A DNA stretch of 64,000 nucleotides from Lentzea sp033794685 (GTDB lineage: Bacteria > Actinomycetota > Actinomycetes > Mycobacteriales > Pseudonocardiaceae): NCBI GenBank assembly GCA_033794685.1, contig JARAYZ010000001.1, one strand, 5' to 3'. The translations under genes and the position numbers were made by a program. The notes beneath the pieces were generated by a model. That model worked only from the letters and a program-made list of their open reading frames with translations, made no database searches and had not been told where the DNA came from. How positions within the stretch are numbered: position 1 is the first letter of the stretch; every line of letters starts with the position of its first letter. Shown one piece after another: positions 42,929 to 51,209 of this stretch.

Positions 42929-43120
42929 GTGCAGGCGACCGTGTCAACGTTCAACAGCGATGGTTCCGCCACCGTCCTTCGTGATGACGGCGTTCTCGTC
43001 GACGTGAGTGCCGAGGCCGTCACGGCGGGTGGCTGGCGGATGCTGCGTCCGGGCCAGAGGGTGACCCTCGAACGTAGCCCCGACGGAGCCGTTACAGCTC
43101 TTCGCATGCCTGTTCTGTGA
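42929..43120 (+). CDS. Small cold-shock-domain-like OB-fold protein
   Basis: 63 residues from GTG 42929. ATVSTFNSDGSATVLRDDG, WRMLRPGQRVTLE and GAVTALRMPVL follow the beta-strand pattern of the cold-shock/S1 OB fold, but the RNP motifs of classical CspA are weak. It probably binds nucleic acid. It sits 59 bases before ppk. Confidence 0.68.
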   Translation: MQATVSTFNSDGSATVLRDDGVLVDVSAEAVTAGGWRMLRPGQRVTLERSPDGAVTALRMPVL

Positions 43121-43179
43121 CGAGGAGTTCACCAGACGGTCGTCCTGGTTAGGGGCGCTCACGGCGATAGTGCGACACA

Positions 43180-45474
43180 ATGCGTGACGTGAGCAAGGAC
43201 GACAACGACGGCAAGGCGACTCCGTCCCGACGCCGTTCGACGCGCAGCAAGGCAGAGGCCACTCCACGCAAGGCGACGCCGAAGAGGGAGCCGCGCGCGG
43301 CGACCAGGCGGGCTTCGACCGCGCGGGCGAAGGCCGAACCGGAGCAGCAGCCGGCCGCCGCACCCATGCGCGGTATGCCTGCGGCGCCTCCCGCCGTGAC
43401 GCCGAGCGTCCTGCCCACCGACCTCCCGGACGACCGGTACTTCAACCGTGAACTGTCCTGGTTGGACTTCAACGCCCGCGTGCTCGCACTGGCCGAGGAC
43501 TCCTCGCAGCCGCTGCTGGAGCGCGCGAAGTTCTCCGCGATCTTCGCGTCGAACCTGGACGAGTTCTACATGGTGCGGGTCGCCGGTCTGAAGCGGCGGG
43601 CGGAGACCGGTCTCTCGGTGCGCAGCGCGGACGGGCTCACGCCGCGCGAGCAGCTCGTCGCGATCTTCAAGCGCTCGCAGGAACTCGTGGAGCAGCACGC
43701 CCGCGCGTTCCTCGACCACATCAGGCCGGGCCTGGAAGAGCACCGGATCAGCATCGTGGCGTGGGGCGACCTCACGGACTACGACCGGTTGAGGCTCTCC
43801 AACTACTTCAGCGAGCAGGTGTTCCCGGTCCTCACGCCGCTCGCGGTCGACCCGGCGCACCCGTTCCCGTACATCTCGGGGCTGTCGCTGAACCTCGCGG
43901 TGACCGTGCGCGATCCCGAGGGTGGCGGCGAGCGGTTCGCCCGCGTGAAGGTGCCGGACAACGTGCCGCGGCTGGTTCGGGTGGAGGCGGACCGGTCGTC
44001 GTCGTCCGCGACCTTCCTGCCGCTGGAGGAACTCATCGCCGCGCACCTGGGCGAGCTGTTCACCGGCATGGAGGTCATCGAGTGCCACGCCTTCCGCGTG
44101 ACGCGCAACGCGGACCTCGAGGTCGAGGAGGACCGCGACGAGGACCTGTTGCAGGCGCTGGAACGCGAGCTCGCGCGGCGCCGGTTCGGTCCGCCGGTGC
44201 GCCTGGAGGTCGCCGACGACATGACCGAGCACATGCTCGAACTGTTGTTGCGGGAGATGGACGTCGACCCGCACGACGTCGTGACCGTGCCCGGCCTGCT
44301 CGACCTGTCGTGCCTGTGGCAGCTCTACGGTATCGACCGCAAGACGTTGAAGGACCCGGCGTTCGTGCCGGCGACGCACCCCGCGTTCGGTGAGCGCGAG
44401 ACGCCGAAGAGCGTGTTCGCGACCCTGCGCGAGGGCGACGTCCTCGTGCACCACCCGTACCACTCGTTCTCCACGTCGGTGCAGCGCTTCATCGAGCAGG
44501 CCGCGGCCGACCCGCACGTGCTCGCCATCAAGCAGACGCTGTACCGCACCTCGGGTGACTCCCCCATCGTGGACGCGCTGATCGACGCGGCCGAGGCGGG
44601 CAAGCAGGTCGTGGCGTTGGTGGAGCTCAAGGCGCGCTTCGACGAGCAGGCGAACATCAAGTGGGCGCGAGCGCTGGAGAAGGCGGGCGTGCACGTCGTC
44701 TACGGCCTGGTGGGCCTGAAGACGCACTGCAAGACGTCGCTCGTGGTGCGCCAGGAAGGCTCGACGATCCGCCGCTACTGCCACATCGGCACCGGCAACT
44801 ACAACCCGAAGACCGCGCGGTTGTACGAGGACGTCGGCATCCTGACCGCCGAGCCGACGATCGGCGCGGACCTCACGGACCTCTTCAACGTGCTGACGGG
44901 GTACGCGCGCCAGGACGAGTACCGCTCTCTCCTCGTCGCTCCCTACGGCGTCCGCAAGGGCATCGTGGACCGGATCAACCTGGAGATCGAGCACGCCCAG
45001 GCGGGCAAGCCCTCCGGTGTGCGCATCAAGGTGAACTCGCTCGTGGACGAGCAGGTCATCGACGCGCTGTACCGGGCATCGCAGGCCGGCGTTCCCGTGG
45101 ACGTGGTCGTGCGCGGCATCTGCGGCCTCAAGCCGGGCATCAAGGGACTGTCGGAGAACATCCAGGTGCGCTCGATCCTCGGCCGCTTCCTGGAACACTC
45201 GCGCGTCTTCCACTTCGTCGCCTGCGACGAGTACTGGATCGGCAGCGCGGACATGATGCACCGCAACCTGGACCGCCGCGTCGAGGTCGCCCTGCGCGTG
45301 GCCGACCCGCGCCTGACCAAGCAGCTGGGCGGCATGTTCGACTCCGCGCTCGACCCGCACACGCGCTGCTGGGTGCTGCGCTCTGACGGAGAATGGGACG
45401 CCTCGCCCGCGGACGGTTCGTCCGTGCGAGACCACCAACTGGAACTGCTGCACAAGCACGGAGCTCTTGGGTGA
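43180..45474 (+). CDS. ppk: Polyphosphate kinase 1
   Basis: Makes long-chain polyphosphate from ATP. 764 residues: an N-terminal basic, low-complexity extension (about 1-80) precedes the family start YFNRELSWLDFNARVLALAED. Further motifs are HPFPYISGLSLNLAV, HHPYHSFSTSVQRFIEQAA, the phospho-His region HCKTSLVVRQEG, the Mg site GTGNYNPKTARLYEDVG, and KPGIKGLSENIQVRSILGRFLEHSR. The long Lys/Arg-rich head is unusual compared with Escherichia coli and may bind nucleic acid or polyphosphate. Its stop overlaps the mutT1 start (GTGA). Confidence 0.96.
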   Translation: MRDVSKDDNDGKATPSRRRSTRSKAEATPRKATPKREPRAATRRASTARAKAEPEQQPAAAPMRGMPAAPPAVTPSVLPTDLPDDRYFNRELSWLDFNARVLALAEDSSQPLLERAKFSAIFASNLDEFYMVRVAGLKRRAETGLSVRSADGLTPREQLVAIFKRSQELVEQHARAFLDHIRPGLEEHRISIVAWGDLTDYDRLRLSNYFSEQVFPVLTPLAVDPAHPFPYISGLSLNLAVTVRDPEGGGERFARVKVPDNVPRLVRVEADRSSSSATFLPLEELIAAHLGELFTGMEVIECHAFRVTRNADLEVEEDRDEDLLQALERELARRRFGPPVRLEVADDMTEHMLELLLREMDVDPHDVVTVPGLLDLSCLWQLYGIDRKTLKDPAFVPATHPAFGERETPKSVFATLREGDVLVHHPYHSFSTSVQRFIEQAAADPHVLAIKQTLYRTSGDSPIVDALIDAAEAGKQVVALVELKARFDEQANIKWARALEKAGVHVVYGLVGLKTHCKTSLVVRQEGSTIRRYCHIGTGNYNPKTARLYEDVGILTAEPTIGADLTDLFNVLTGYARQDEYRSLLVAPYGVRKGIVDRINLEIEHAQAGKPSGVRIKVNSLVDEQVIDALYRASQAGVPVDVVVRGICGLKPGIKGLSENIQVRSILGRFLEHSRVFHFVACDEYWIGSADMMHRNLDRRVEVALRVADPRLTKQLGGMFDSALDPHTRCWVLRSDGEWDASPADGSSVRDHQLELLHKHGALG

Positions 45475-46391
45475 TCAAAGCTGCTGGGGCGGTGCTCTGG
45501 CGCGAGGCCGACGGTGACGTCGAAGTCGCGATCGTGCACCGCCAGCGTTATGACGACTGGTCCCTGCCGAAAGGCAAACTCGACGACGGCGAGACGATTC
45601 CCGCCTGCGCGGTGCGGGAGATAGAGGAGGAGACGGGCTTCTCCTGCGTTCTCGGCCGCCATCTCCGGCAGGTGTCCTATTCGGTGAAGAGCGTGCCGAA
45701 GACGGTCGACTACTACGCCGCCCGGGCCGTTTCCGGGGAGTTCGTCCCGAACGAAGAGGTCGATCTGCTGCGGTGGCTGCCGATCGCCGAGGCGTCGGAA
45801 CTGCTCACCTACGAACCGGACCAGGACGTGCTGGCCGAGTTCGCCCGCCTGCCCGCGGACCTGCTGCTCGTCCTGCTGGTGCGGCACGCCAAGGCCGGCA
45901 AGCGGTCGGAGTGGAACGGCGACGACGACCTCCGCCCGCTCTCCGACGCCGGCTGGCGTCAGGCAACGGCGTTGCGCGCGTTGTTGCCCCTGTGGGCACC
46001 GGTACGCGTGCACACGGCGCCCAGGGTGCGTTGTGTGGACACCGTGCGGGCCGTGGCCGAGGACCTGGCCGTGGAGATCGCCGAGGAGCCGCGCCTCTCG
46101 GAGGAGGGCTATTGGCCCGACCCGGACGCCGGTCTCGTGCGGCTGCTGGAGGTCGCCGCTCTGGAAGGCCGCGCCGTCATCTCGTCGCAGGGCGGTGTGA
46201 TCCCGTCGGTCGTGCAGTCGCTGGCCGAGATGGGCGGGCTGCGCCTGGACGAGATCCCCTGCAAGAAGGGCAGCACGTGGGTGCTGGCCTTCACCAGGCC
46301 GTTCGGCACCTGGTCCACTTCGGACTCGCCTTCGCGCTGGCCAACGCTGGTGTCGGCGCACTACCTGGCCTCACCGCTGCCTCGCCCGTAG
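45471..46391 (+). CDS. mutT1: MutT1-like Nudix plus histidine-phosphatase protein
   Basis: 306 residues from GTG 45471, overlapping ppk by four bases. The N-terminal Nudix domain has the box GKLDDGETIPACAVREIEEETGF; the C-terminal domain begins with the RHG-type motif VRHAKAGKRSEW. In mycobacteria MutT1 hydrolyses 8-oxo-(d)GTP and di-adenosine polyphosphates, and the ppk1-mutT1 pairing is conserved. Cytoplasmic nucleotide-pool sanitation. Confidence 0.94.
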   Translation: MIKAAGAVLWREADGDVEVAIVHRQRYDDWSLPKGKLDDGETIPACAVREIEEETGFSCVLGRHLRQVSYSVKSVPKTVDYYAARAVSGEFVPNEEVDLLRWLPIAEASELLTYEPDQDVLAEFARLPADLLLVLLVRHAKAGKRSEWNGDDDLRPLSDAGWRQATALRALLPLWAPVRVHTAPRVRCVDTVRAVAEDLAVEIAEEPRLSEEGYWPDPDAGLVRLLEVAALEGRAVISSQGGVIPSVVQSLAEMGGLRLDEIPCKKGSTWVLAFTRPFGTWSTSDSPSRWPTLVSAHYLASPLPRP

Positions 46392-46843
46392 GGGTCCGCC
46401 GCAGACGTTTTCCACCGCCGTCTTCCCGCTCCGACGAAAGTTCGCCTGTGGCAACCAAGTCGGGCCGGAAGGCGGCGGTTTCGCTTGTCCCGGGGGCGAA
46501 CGGACGCGTGCCGGCGTTATTTCTATTGGCGGGCAGAGGGGTTCGACGAGCCGTTCGGGAGGCTCGTCGGGCAATCGTGGCGGGCGGTTCCGGAAACCGA
46601 GCGAAGCTCGGGGAGAACGATTCTCGGGGCCCGGTCACGCCCGCTCGTCGCCCCGCTGAAGTCCCGCGCCGCGCTTTCTTGATAGCCCGGCGCACGCCCC
46701 CGCCGCCCAGGTCGCGCATTCCCAGCGCCCCAGCGAACTCTCTCGTCACGCCCACTGCCTCCCAGGCGTGCCAAGCACCTCAGCGACCCTCTCGCACGCC
46801 TTTCGTGCAGGCCAACGACCTTCTCCGGCACCTTTCCCCGGAC
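46392..46843. other. Structured 450-base gap between mutT1 and hupB
   Basis: No gene with credible start and codon use was found on either strand. The stretch carries several hairpins on the forward strand: ACCGCCGTCTTCC (46414-46426) with GGAAGGCGGCGGT (46467-46479), 13 pairs with one G-U, enclosing CCGAC/GTCGG; GACGAGCC (46545-46552) with GGCTCGTC (46561-46568); and CCGAGC/GCTCGG (46597-46611). This suggests a structured transcript or 3' UTR. Random GC-rich folding cannot be excluded. Confidence 0.4.
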
Positions 46844-46885
46844 ACGCGGAAGGCCCCGGTGTGCGCACACCGGGGCCTTCCGCGT
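46844..46885 (-). terminator. hupB terminator: 21-base-armed perfect palindrome
   Basis: Bases 46844-46864 and 46865-46885 are exact complements, a 42-base palindrome with no loop as written. As RNA it forms a very strong hairpin 38 bases beyond the hupB stop. It is bidirectional by symmetry and lacks a long T run. Confidence 0.75.
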
Positions 46886-46923
46886 GGTTCTGAAGTGACG
46901 CAGCCTCCCTCAGGAGGCCCGTC

Positions 46924-47592
46924 TCACTTCTTCTTGGCAGCCGTCTTGCGAGCAGCCGGCTTCGCAGCCGCGGTCTTCGCGGCGGGCTTGGCAGCAGCAG
47001 TCGTCTTGGCAGCGGCCGGCTTGGCAGCGGCCGTGGCGCGCTTGGCCGGAGCCTTCGCAGCAGCCGTCTTGGTGGCGGCGGCCTTGGTGGCGGTCGCCTT
47101 CGCGGGCGCCTTGGCAGCAGCGGGCTTCGCGGCAGCCGTGGTGGTGCGACGGGTCGCGGGCGCCTTGGTGGCGGCCGCGGCCGTGCGGGTGCGCGTCGTG
47201 GTCGTCGCGCGGGTCGTCGCGGCCTTGGTCGCCGGAGCCTTGGCAGCCGCGGGCTTCGCGGCAGCAGCGGCGGCGGGCTTCGCGGCGGCCTTGGCGGCAA
47301 CGGCCTTCGGCAGCTTCTTCGCACCGCTGATGACGTCCTTGAACGTCGAGCCGGGGCGGAACGCGGGCACGTTGGTCTTCTTGACCTTCACGGTCTCGCC
47401 GGTGCGCGGGTTGCGCGCGGTGCGAGCCGCACGAGCGCGCTTCTCGAAGACGCCGAAGCCCGTGATGTTGACCTTCTCGCCCTTGTTGACGCTGCGGACG
47501 ATGACGTCCACGAGGCCGTCAACAGCAGCGCCGGCGGTCTTCTTGTCTCCAAGGCGCTCGGCGAGCGCCTCGATGAGCTGGGCCTTGTTCAC
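46924..47592 (-). CDS. hupB: DNA-binding protein HU (HupB) with long Lys/Ala tail
   Basis: Nucleoid-associated protein. 222 residues: the HU fold at 1-90 (NKAQLIEALAERLGDKKTA, VNITGFGVFEKRARAARTARNPRTGE, VPAFRPGSTFKDVI) is followed by about 125 residues built from AAKPAAAKAPA-like repeats. The tail resembles mycobacterial HupB and eukaryotic histone H1. Cytoplasmic; expected to bind DNA, and the tail is a likely site of lysine modification. It precedes its own palindromic terminator. Confidence 0.97.
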   Translation of the reverse strand: MNKAQLIEALAERLGDKKTAGAAVDGLVDVIVRSVNKGEKVNITGFGVFEKRARAARTARNPRTGETVKVKKTNVPAFRPGSTFKDVISGAKKLPKAVAAKAAAKPAAAAAAKPAAAKAPATKAATTRATTTTRTRTAAAATKAPATRRTTTAAAKPAAAKAPAKATATKAAATKTAAAKAPAKRATAAAKPAAAKTTAAAKPAAKTAAAKPAARKTAAKKK

Positions 47593-47740
47593 CGTCAGTC
47601 CCTCCCAGGACGCTTACGGCCCATAAGCGTCTGGGCCGACTAGAACGCAACGGTAGGCCCAAATCGCGAGAAATACCAATCGCCACGCCAGATTTTTCGT
47701 TGTGGCGTGGCTAATTGCGCCCCTTCGAGGGACAGGAGGC

Positions 47741-47774
47741 GCCGGATTCGCCCCTCTCAAGGGGAGAATCCGGC
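47741..47774 (-). terminator. leuD terminator
   Basis: GCCGGATTCGCCCCT (47741-47755) pairs with AGGGGAGAATCCGGC (47760-47774) at 14 of 15 positions around a four-base loop. It lies seven bases beyond the leuD stop on the reverse strand. No strong T run follows. Confidence 0.65.
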
Positions 47775-47780
47775 CCCCTC

Positions 47781-48383
47781 TCAGACCGCCGGAAGCGGAT
47801 CCGTTGTGGGCAGCCAAGTCTGGCGATTGCCCTCGAATGCGCTGATCTCGGGCTCGTGGCGCAGCGTCAAAGCGATGTCGTCGAGGCCCTCGAGAAGGCG
47901 CCAGCGGGTGTAGTCGTCGATCTCGAACGGGGCTACCAAGTCCTTGGCGCGAACGGTCTTGTCGGTGAGGTCGACGGTGACCGGCGTGCCGGGTTCGGAC
48001 TCGAGCAACTTCCACAGCAGCTCGACATCGGACTGGCTGCACTGCGCCGCCACGAGTCCCTGCTTGCCCGAGTTGCCCCGGAAGATGTCCGCGAACCGGG
48101 ACGAGATGACGACGCGGAAGCCGTAGTCCATCAACGCCCAGACGGCGTGCTCCCGAGAGGACCCGGTGCCGAAGTCGGGGCCCGCGACGAGGACGCTGGC
48201 CGCCTTGTAGGGCTCCTGGTTGAGGATGAAGTGCTCGTCGGAACGCCAGGCGGCGAAGAGCCCGTCCTCGAACCCGGTGCGGGTCACGCGCTTGAGGTAG
48301 ACGGCCGGGATGATCTGGTCGGTGTCCACGTTGGACCTGCGCAGCGGCACACCGACGCCCGTGTGGGTGGTGAAGGCGTCCAT
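47781..48383 (-). CDS. leuD: 3-isopropylmalate dehydratase small subunit
   Basis: 200 residues. FTTHTGVGVPLRRSNVDTDQIIPAVYL is the family N-terminus, with GPDFGTGSSREHAVWALMDYGFRVVIS containing the substrate-binding loop and RGNSGKQGL the switch region. With LeuC it isomerises 2-isopropylmalate to 3-isopropylmalate. The start lies three bases after the leuC stop. Confidence 0.97.
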   Translation of the reverse strand: MDAFTTHTGVGVPLRRSNVDTDQIIPAVYLKRVTRTGFEDGLFAAWRSDEHFILNQEPYKAASVLVAGPDFGTGSSREHAVWALMDYGFRVVISSRFADIFRGNSGKQGLVAAQCSQSDVELLWKLLESEPGTPVTVDLTDKTVRAKDLVAPFEIDDYTRWRLLEGLDDIALTLRHEPEISAFEGNRQTWLPTTDPLPAV

Positions 48384-48386
48384 GAC

Positions 48387-49793
48387 TCAGACCTCCAGGT
48401 CTGCGGGGGCGGAGAGGGTGCCGCGCACGGCCGTGGCGGCGGCGACGAGCGGCGACACGAGGTGCGTCCGGCCGCCCTTGCCCTGCCTGCCCTCGAAGTT
48501 GCGGTTGGAGGTCGACGCGCTGCGCTCGCCGGGCGCGAGTTGATCCGGGTTCATGCCAAGGCACATCGAGCAGCCGGCCTGCCGCCACTCGGCGCCCGCG
48601 TCGAGGAAGACCTTGTCCAGACCCTCGTCCTCGGCCTGCTTGCGCACCCGCATCGAACCGGGGACGACCAGCATCCGTACTCCTGAAGCGACGTGCTTCC
48701 CCTTGATGACGTCCGCCGCGGCGCGCAGGTCCTCGATGCGCCCGTTGGTGCAGGAGCCGAGGAACACCGTGTCCACGCGGATGTCGCGCAGCGGCGTGCC
48801 GGCCTCGAGGCCCATGTACGTCAGCGCCTTCTCGGCGGCCACGCGCTCGTTCTCGTCCGCGATCTTCTCGGGGTCGGGGACGGTCGCGCTCAGAGGCAGA
48901 CCCTGACCGGGGTTGGTTCCCCACGTGACGAACGGAGTGAGGTCCGCCGCGTCGATGTGCACTTCGGCGTCGAAAGTCGCGTCGTCGTCGGTGCGCAGCG
49001 TCTTCCAGTACTCGACGGCCGTGTCCCAGTCCGCGCCGGACGGTGCGTGCGGACGACCCTCGATGTAGTCAAAAGTCGTGGCGTCCGGTGCGATCATGCC
49101 GGCGCGGGCGCCCGCCTCGATCGACATGTTGCAGACCGTCATGCGCGCTTCCATCGACAGCGCCTCGATGGCGTCGCCGCGGTACTCGAGCACATACCCC
49201 TGCCCGCCACCGGTTCCGATCTTCGCGATGACGGCGAGGATGATGTCCTTCGCCGTGACGCCCTCGCCGAGCGCGCCGTTGACGTTGATGGCCATCGTCT
49301 TGAACGGGCGCAACGGCAACGTCTGCGTCGCCATCACGTGCTCCACCTCGGACGTGCCGATGCCGAACGCCAGCGCACCGAACGCACCATGGGTGCTCGT
49401 GTGACTGTCGCCGCACACCACCGTCATGCCCGGCTGCGTGAGGCCGAGCTGCGGGCCCACGACGTGGACGATGCCCTGCTCGAAGTCGCCCATCGGGTGC
49501 AGCCGCACCCCGAACTCCGCGCAGTTGCGCCGGAGCGTCTCGACCTGAGTGCGCGACACGAGATCCGCGATCGGCTTGTCGATGTCGACCGTCGGAACGT
49601 TGTGATCTTCAGTGGCGATCGTGAGATCGGCCCTGCGCAGCTTGCGGTTCGCAAGGCGGAGCCCGTCGAACGCCTGGGGGCTGGTGACTTCGTGCAGCAG
49701 GTGCAGGTCGATGTAGAGCAGGTCCGGCTCCGCACCACTTCCGTGGCGCACAACGTGTGCCTCCCACACCTTCTCCGCGAGCGTGCGGCTCAT
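48387..49793 (-). CDS. leuC: 3-isopropylmalate dehydratase large subunit
   Basis: 468 residues from ATG 49793, which has GGGAG seven bases upstream; GTG 49808 is less likely. Aconitase fold: LLYIDLHLLHEVTSPQAFDGL and VVCGDSHTSTHGAFGALAFGIG. The Fe-S ligands lie in GSCTNGR and CSMCLGMNPD. Second step committed to leucine. It is divergent from the IclR regulator across a 73-base region and is presumably its target. Confidence 0.97.
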   Translation of the reverse strand: MSRTLAEKVWEAHVVRHGSGAEPDLLYIDLHLLHEVTSPQAFDGLRLANRKLRRADLTIATEDHNVPTVDIDKPIADLVSRTQVETLRRNCAEFGVRLHPMGDFEQGIVHVVGPQLGLTQPGMTVVCGDSHTSTHGAFGALAFGIGTSEVEHVMATQTLPLRPFKTMAINVNGALGEGVTAKDIILAVIAKIGTGGGQGYVLEYRGDAIEALSMEARMTVCNMSIEAGARAGMIAPDATTFDYIEGRPHAPSGADWDTAVEYWKTLRTDDDATFDAEVHIDAADLTPFVTWGTNPGQGLPLSATVPDPEKIADENERVAAEKALTYMGLEAGTPLRDIRVDTVFLGSCTNGRIEDLRAAADVIKGKHVASGVRMLVVPGSMRVRKQAEDEGLDKVFLDAGAEWRQAGCSMCLGMNPDQLAPGERSASTSNRNFEGRQGKGGRTHLVSPLVAAATAVRGTLSAPADLEV

Positions 49794-49830
49794 CGCGACA
49801 TCTCCCACAGTATGGACGTGCCGACAGATC

Positions 49831-49867
49831 TGGACTTCTCACTGTCTGGGAAGTTAGTATCGGCTTG
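49831..49867 (+). promoter_or_regulatory. Leaderless promoter of the IclR gene within the leuC/IclR operator region
   Basis: TGGACT (49831-49836), 18 bases, then TAGTAT (49855-49860). GTG 49867 follows at the distance expected for the transcription start, so the mRNA would be leaderless. CTTC at 49835-49838 and GAAG at 49850-49853 mark an imperfect palindrome over this promoter, a candidate regulator site. Confidence 0.55.
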
Positions 49868-50568
49868 TGGGACAGCATAGCGGGATCGGCGTGCTGGACA
49901 AGGCAGTGGCCGTGTTGAACGCCGTAGCAAAAGATCCTTGTGGCTTGGCCGAGTTGTGCAACCGCACCGGCCTCCCCCGAGCAACCGCACACCGCCTGGC
50001 CGTAGGCCTGGAGGTGCACCGGCTCCTGCGCCGAGGCTCCGACGGCCGCTGGCGCCCGGGCGCAGCTCTGGCAGAACTGGCAGGCGGCGCAACGGACCCG
50101 TTGCTGGACGCCGCTTCCTCAGTCCTGCCACGCCTGCGCGACATCACAGGCGAAAGCGTGCAGCTCTACCGCCGAGACGGCATGCAACGAGTCTGCGTCT
50201 CCTCGGCAGAACCCCCCTCAGGCCTGAGGGACACAGTCCCCATCGGCGCAAGGCTCCCCATGACAGCGGGCTCAGGAGCCAAAGTCCTGGCGGCGTGGTC
50301 GGACCCAGGCACCCAAAGGGCAGTCCTGGCAGACGCCGTCTACGGCGAACGCACCCTCCTGGAAGTCCGCCGCCGAGGCTGGGCCCAAAGCGTCGCAGAA
50401 CGAGAACCAGGCGTCGCCTCGGTCTCAGCCCCGGTAAGAGACTCCTCAGGCGCCGTAGTGGCAGCAGTCTCGGTAAGCGGCCCCATCGACCGCATGGGCC
50501 GCCGCCCAGGAGCCCGCTGGGCAGCAGACCTACTGGCAGCAGCCGAAGCCCTACAAAGCCGCCTCTAA
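49867..50568 (+). CDS. IclR family regulator of leucine biosynthesis (NdgR-like)
   Basis: 233 residues from GTG 49867. N-terminal helix-turn-helix: GIGVLDKAVAVLNAVAKDP and LAELCNRTGLPRATAHRLAVGLE. The C-terminal ligand-binding domain includes TVPIGARLPMTAGSGAKVL and VAEREPGVASVSAPVRDSSG, the IclR core. Its place divergent from leuCD matches NdgR/Rv2989, which bind the leuC-regulator intergenic region. Codons ending in A for Ala, Pro, Ser and Arg are frequent here, unlike the leu genes. Confidence 0.92.
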   Translation: MGQHSGIGVLDKAVAVLNAVAKDPCGLAELCNRTGLPRATAHRLAVGLEVHRLLRRGSDGRWRPGAALAELAGGATDPLLDAASSVLPRLRDITGESVQLYRRDGMQRVCVSSAEPPSGLRDTVPIGARLPMTAGSGAKVLAAWSDPGTQRAVLADAVYGERTLLEVRRRGWAQSVAEREPGVASVSAPVRDSSGAVVAAVSVSGPIDRMGRRPGARWAADLLAAAEALQSRL

Positions 50569-50581
50569 AGCCCCACCCACC

Positions 50582-50614
50582 ACGGCCGCCCTCCCCCAGG
50601 GGAGAGGCGGCCGT
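50582..50614 (+). terminator. IclR gene terminator
   Basis: ACGGCCGCC (50582-50590) pairs with GGCGGCCGT (50606-50614); CTCCCC and GGGGAG extend the stem inside. It starts 13 bases after the IclR stop. A short T run (GCTTT) follows. Confidence 0.72.
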
Positions 50615-50889
50615 CGCTTTCCCTCCACACGCCGCCACGACACAGGAAGGAACGGGAAGCCTCGGGATTGCGGTAAGTCCACGAGCCGGGATACCGACCC
50701 AGCAAGAAGACGCTGCTGATGACGCGGAAGAAATACCGAAGTCGACCAATCGGAATCCCGGTGACCCGCATCACCCACAATCACCCCGACAAGCGAAGCG
50801 AAGTCCACACACATTCGCAAGCGAAGCGACGCGCTAACCAGACTCATCGGTCAACACACAGGCGGGGGTCCGGGGGCGGAGCCCGCCGG

Positions 50890-50915
50890 CCGGGGTCTGG
50901 GGGCTTGGCCCCCAG
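50890..50915. repeat. GC-rich hairpin repeat, copy 2
   Basis: CCGGGGTCTGGGGGC with a three-base loop and GCCCCCAG (stem 50897-50904 with 50908-50915), the same element as 14157-14182. A related GGGGGTCCGGGGGCGGAGCC lies just before it (50864-50883). Confidence 0.75.
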
Positions 50916-50929
50916 AGGACAAAGCGAAA

Positions 50930-50962
50930 GAGGCCTGTCAGCGTGTTCCGCTGACAGGCCTC
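50930..50962 (-). terminator. tRNA-Glu terminator
   Basis: GAGGCCTGTCAGCG (50930-50943) pairs with CGCTGACAGGCCTC (50949-50962), a perfect 14-bp stem with a five-base loop. It lies 11 bases downstream of the tRNA-Glu gene on the reverse strand, with TTTCGCTTT following. Confidence 0.85.
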
Positions 50963-50973
50963 TCCCACCTCTG

Positions 50974-51046
50974 TAGCCCCGAAGGGATTCGAACCCTCGC
51001 TACCGCCTTGAGAGGGCGGCGTCCTAGGCCGCTAGACGACGGGGCC
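50974..51046 (-). tRNA. tRNA-Glu (CTC)
   Basis: 73 bases on the reverse strand. Acceptor GGCCCCG pairs with CGGGGCT (a G-U at the end); the D arm is GTCTAGC; anticodon loop CTCTCAA between CCGCC and GGCGG gives CTC; the T arm contains GGTTCGAAT. CCA is not encoded. Confidence 0.95.
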
Positions 51047-51209
51047 CTAGAACTTCTTGCTGGCTTGAACCTTATCAGATCGCTCTGTCCGGTCCAAATC
51101 CGGCTATTCAGTTCATTTACTGCTAGGTCTGACTAAAAACTACCAGATCTTGCAGTTCTTGCTTTCAGCAGCTCCAGAAGCTTACCCGAGGGCAGTTCTT
51201 CCTTCGCAG

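Larger units (their letters stand above)
50569..50929. other. Non-coding gap after the IclR gene
   Basis: Apart from a terminator (50582-50614) and the GC-rich repeat at 50890-50915 I see no gene. A short frame at 50719-50976 has no start context and low-complexity Arg/Gly sequence. The stretch 50790-50837 repeats GCGAAGCGA-like words (AAGCGAAGCGAAG, CAAGCGAAGCGAC). Confidence 0.5.

Noticed and set aside
46291..46870. Small reverse-strand proteins in the mutT1-hupB gap
   Set aside because: They are Arg/Pro/Ala-rich with no start signals and cross the hairpins and the hupB terminator; nothing resembles a fold.
50719..50976. An 85-residue forward-strand protein before tRNA-Glu
   Set aside because: It is translated from repeats and from the tRNA terminator region, with no ribosome site.
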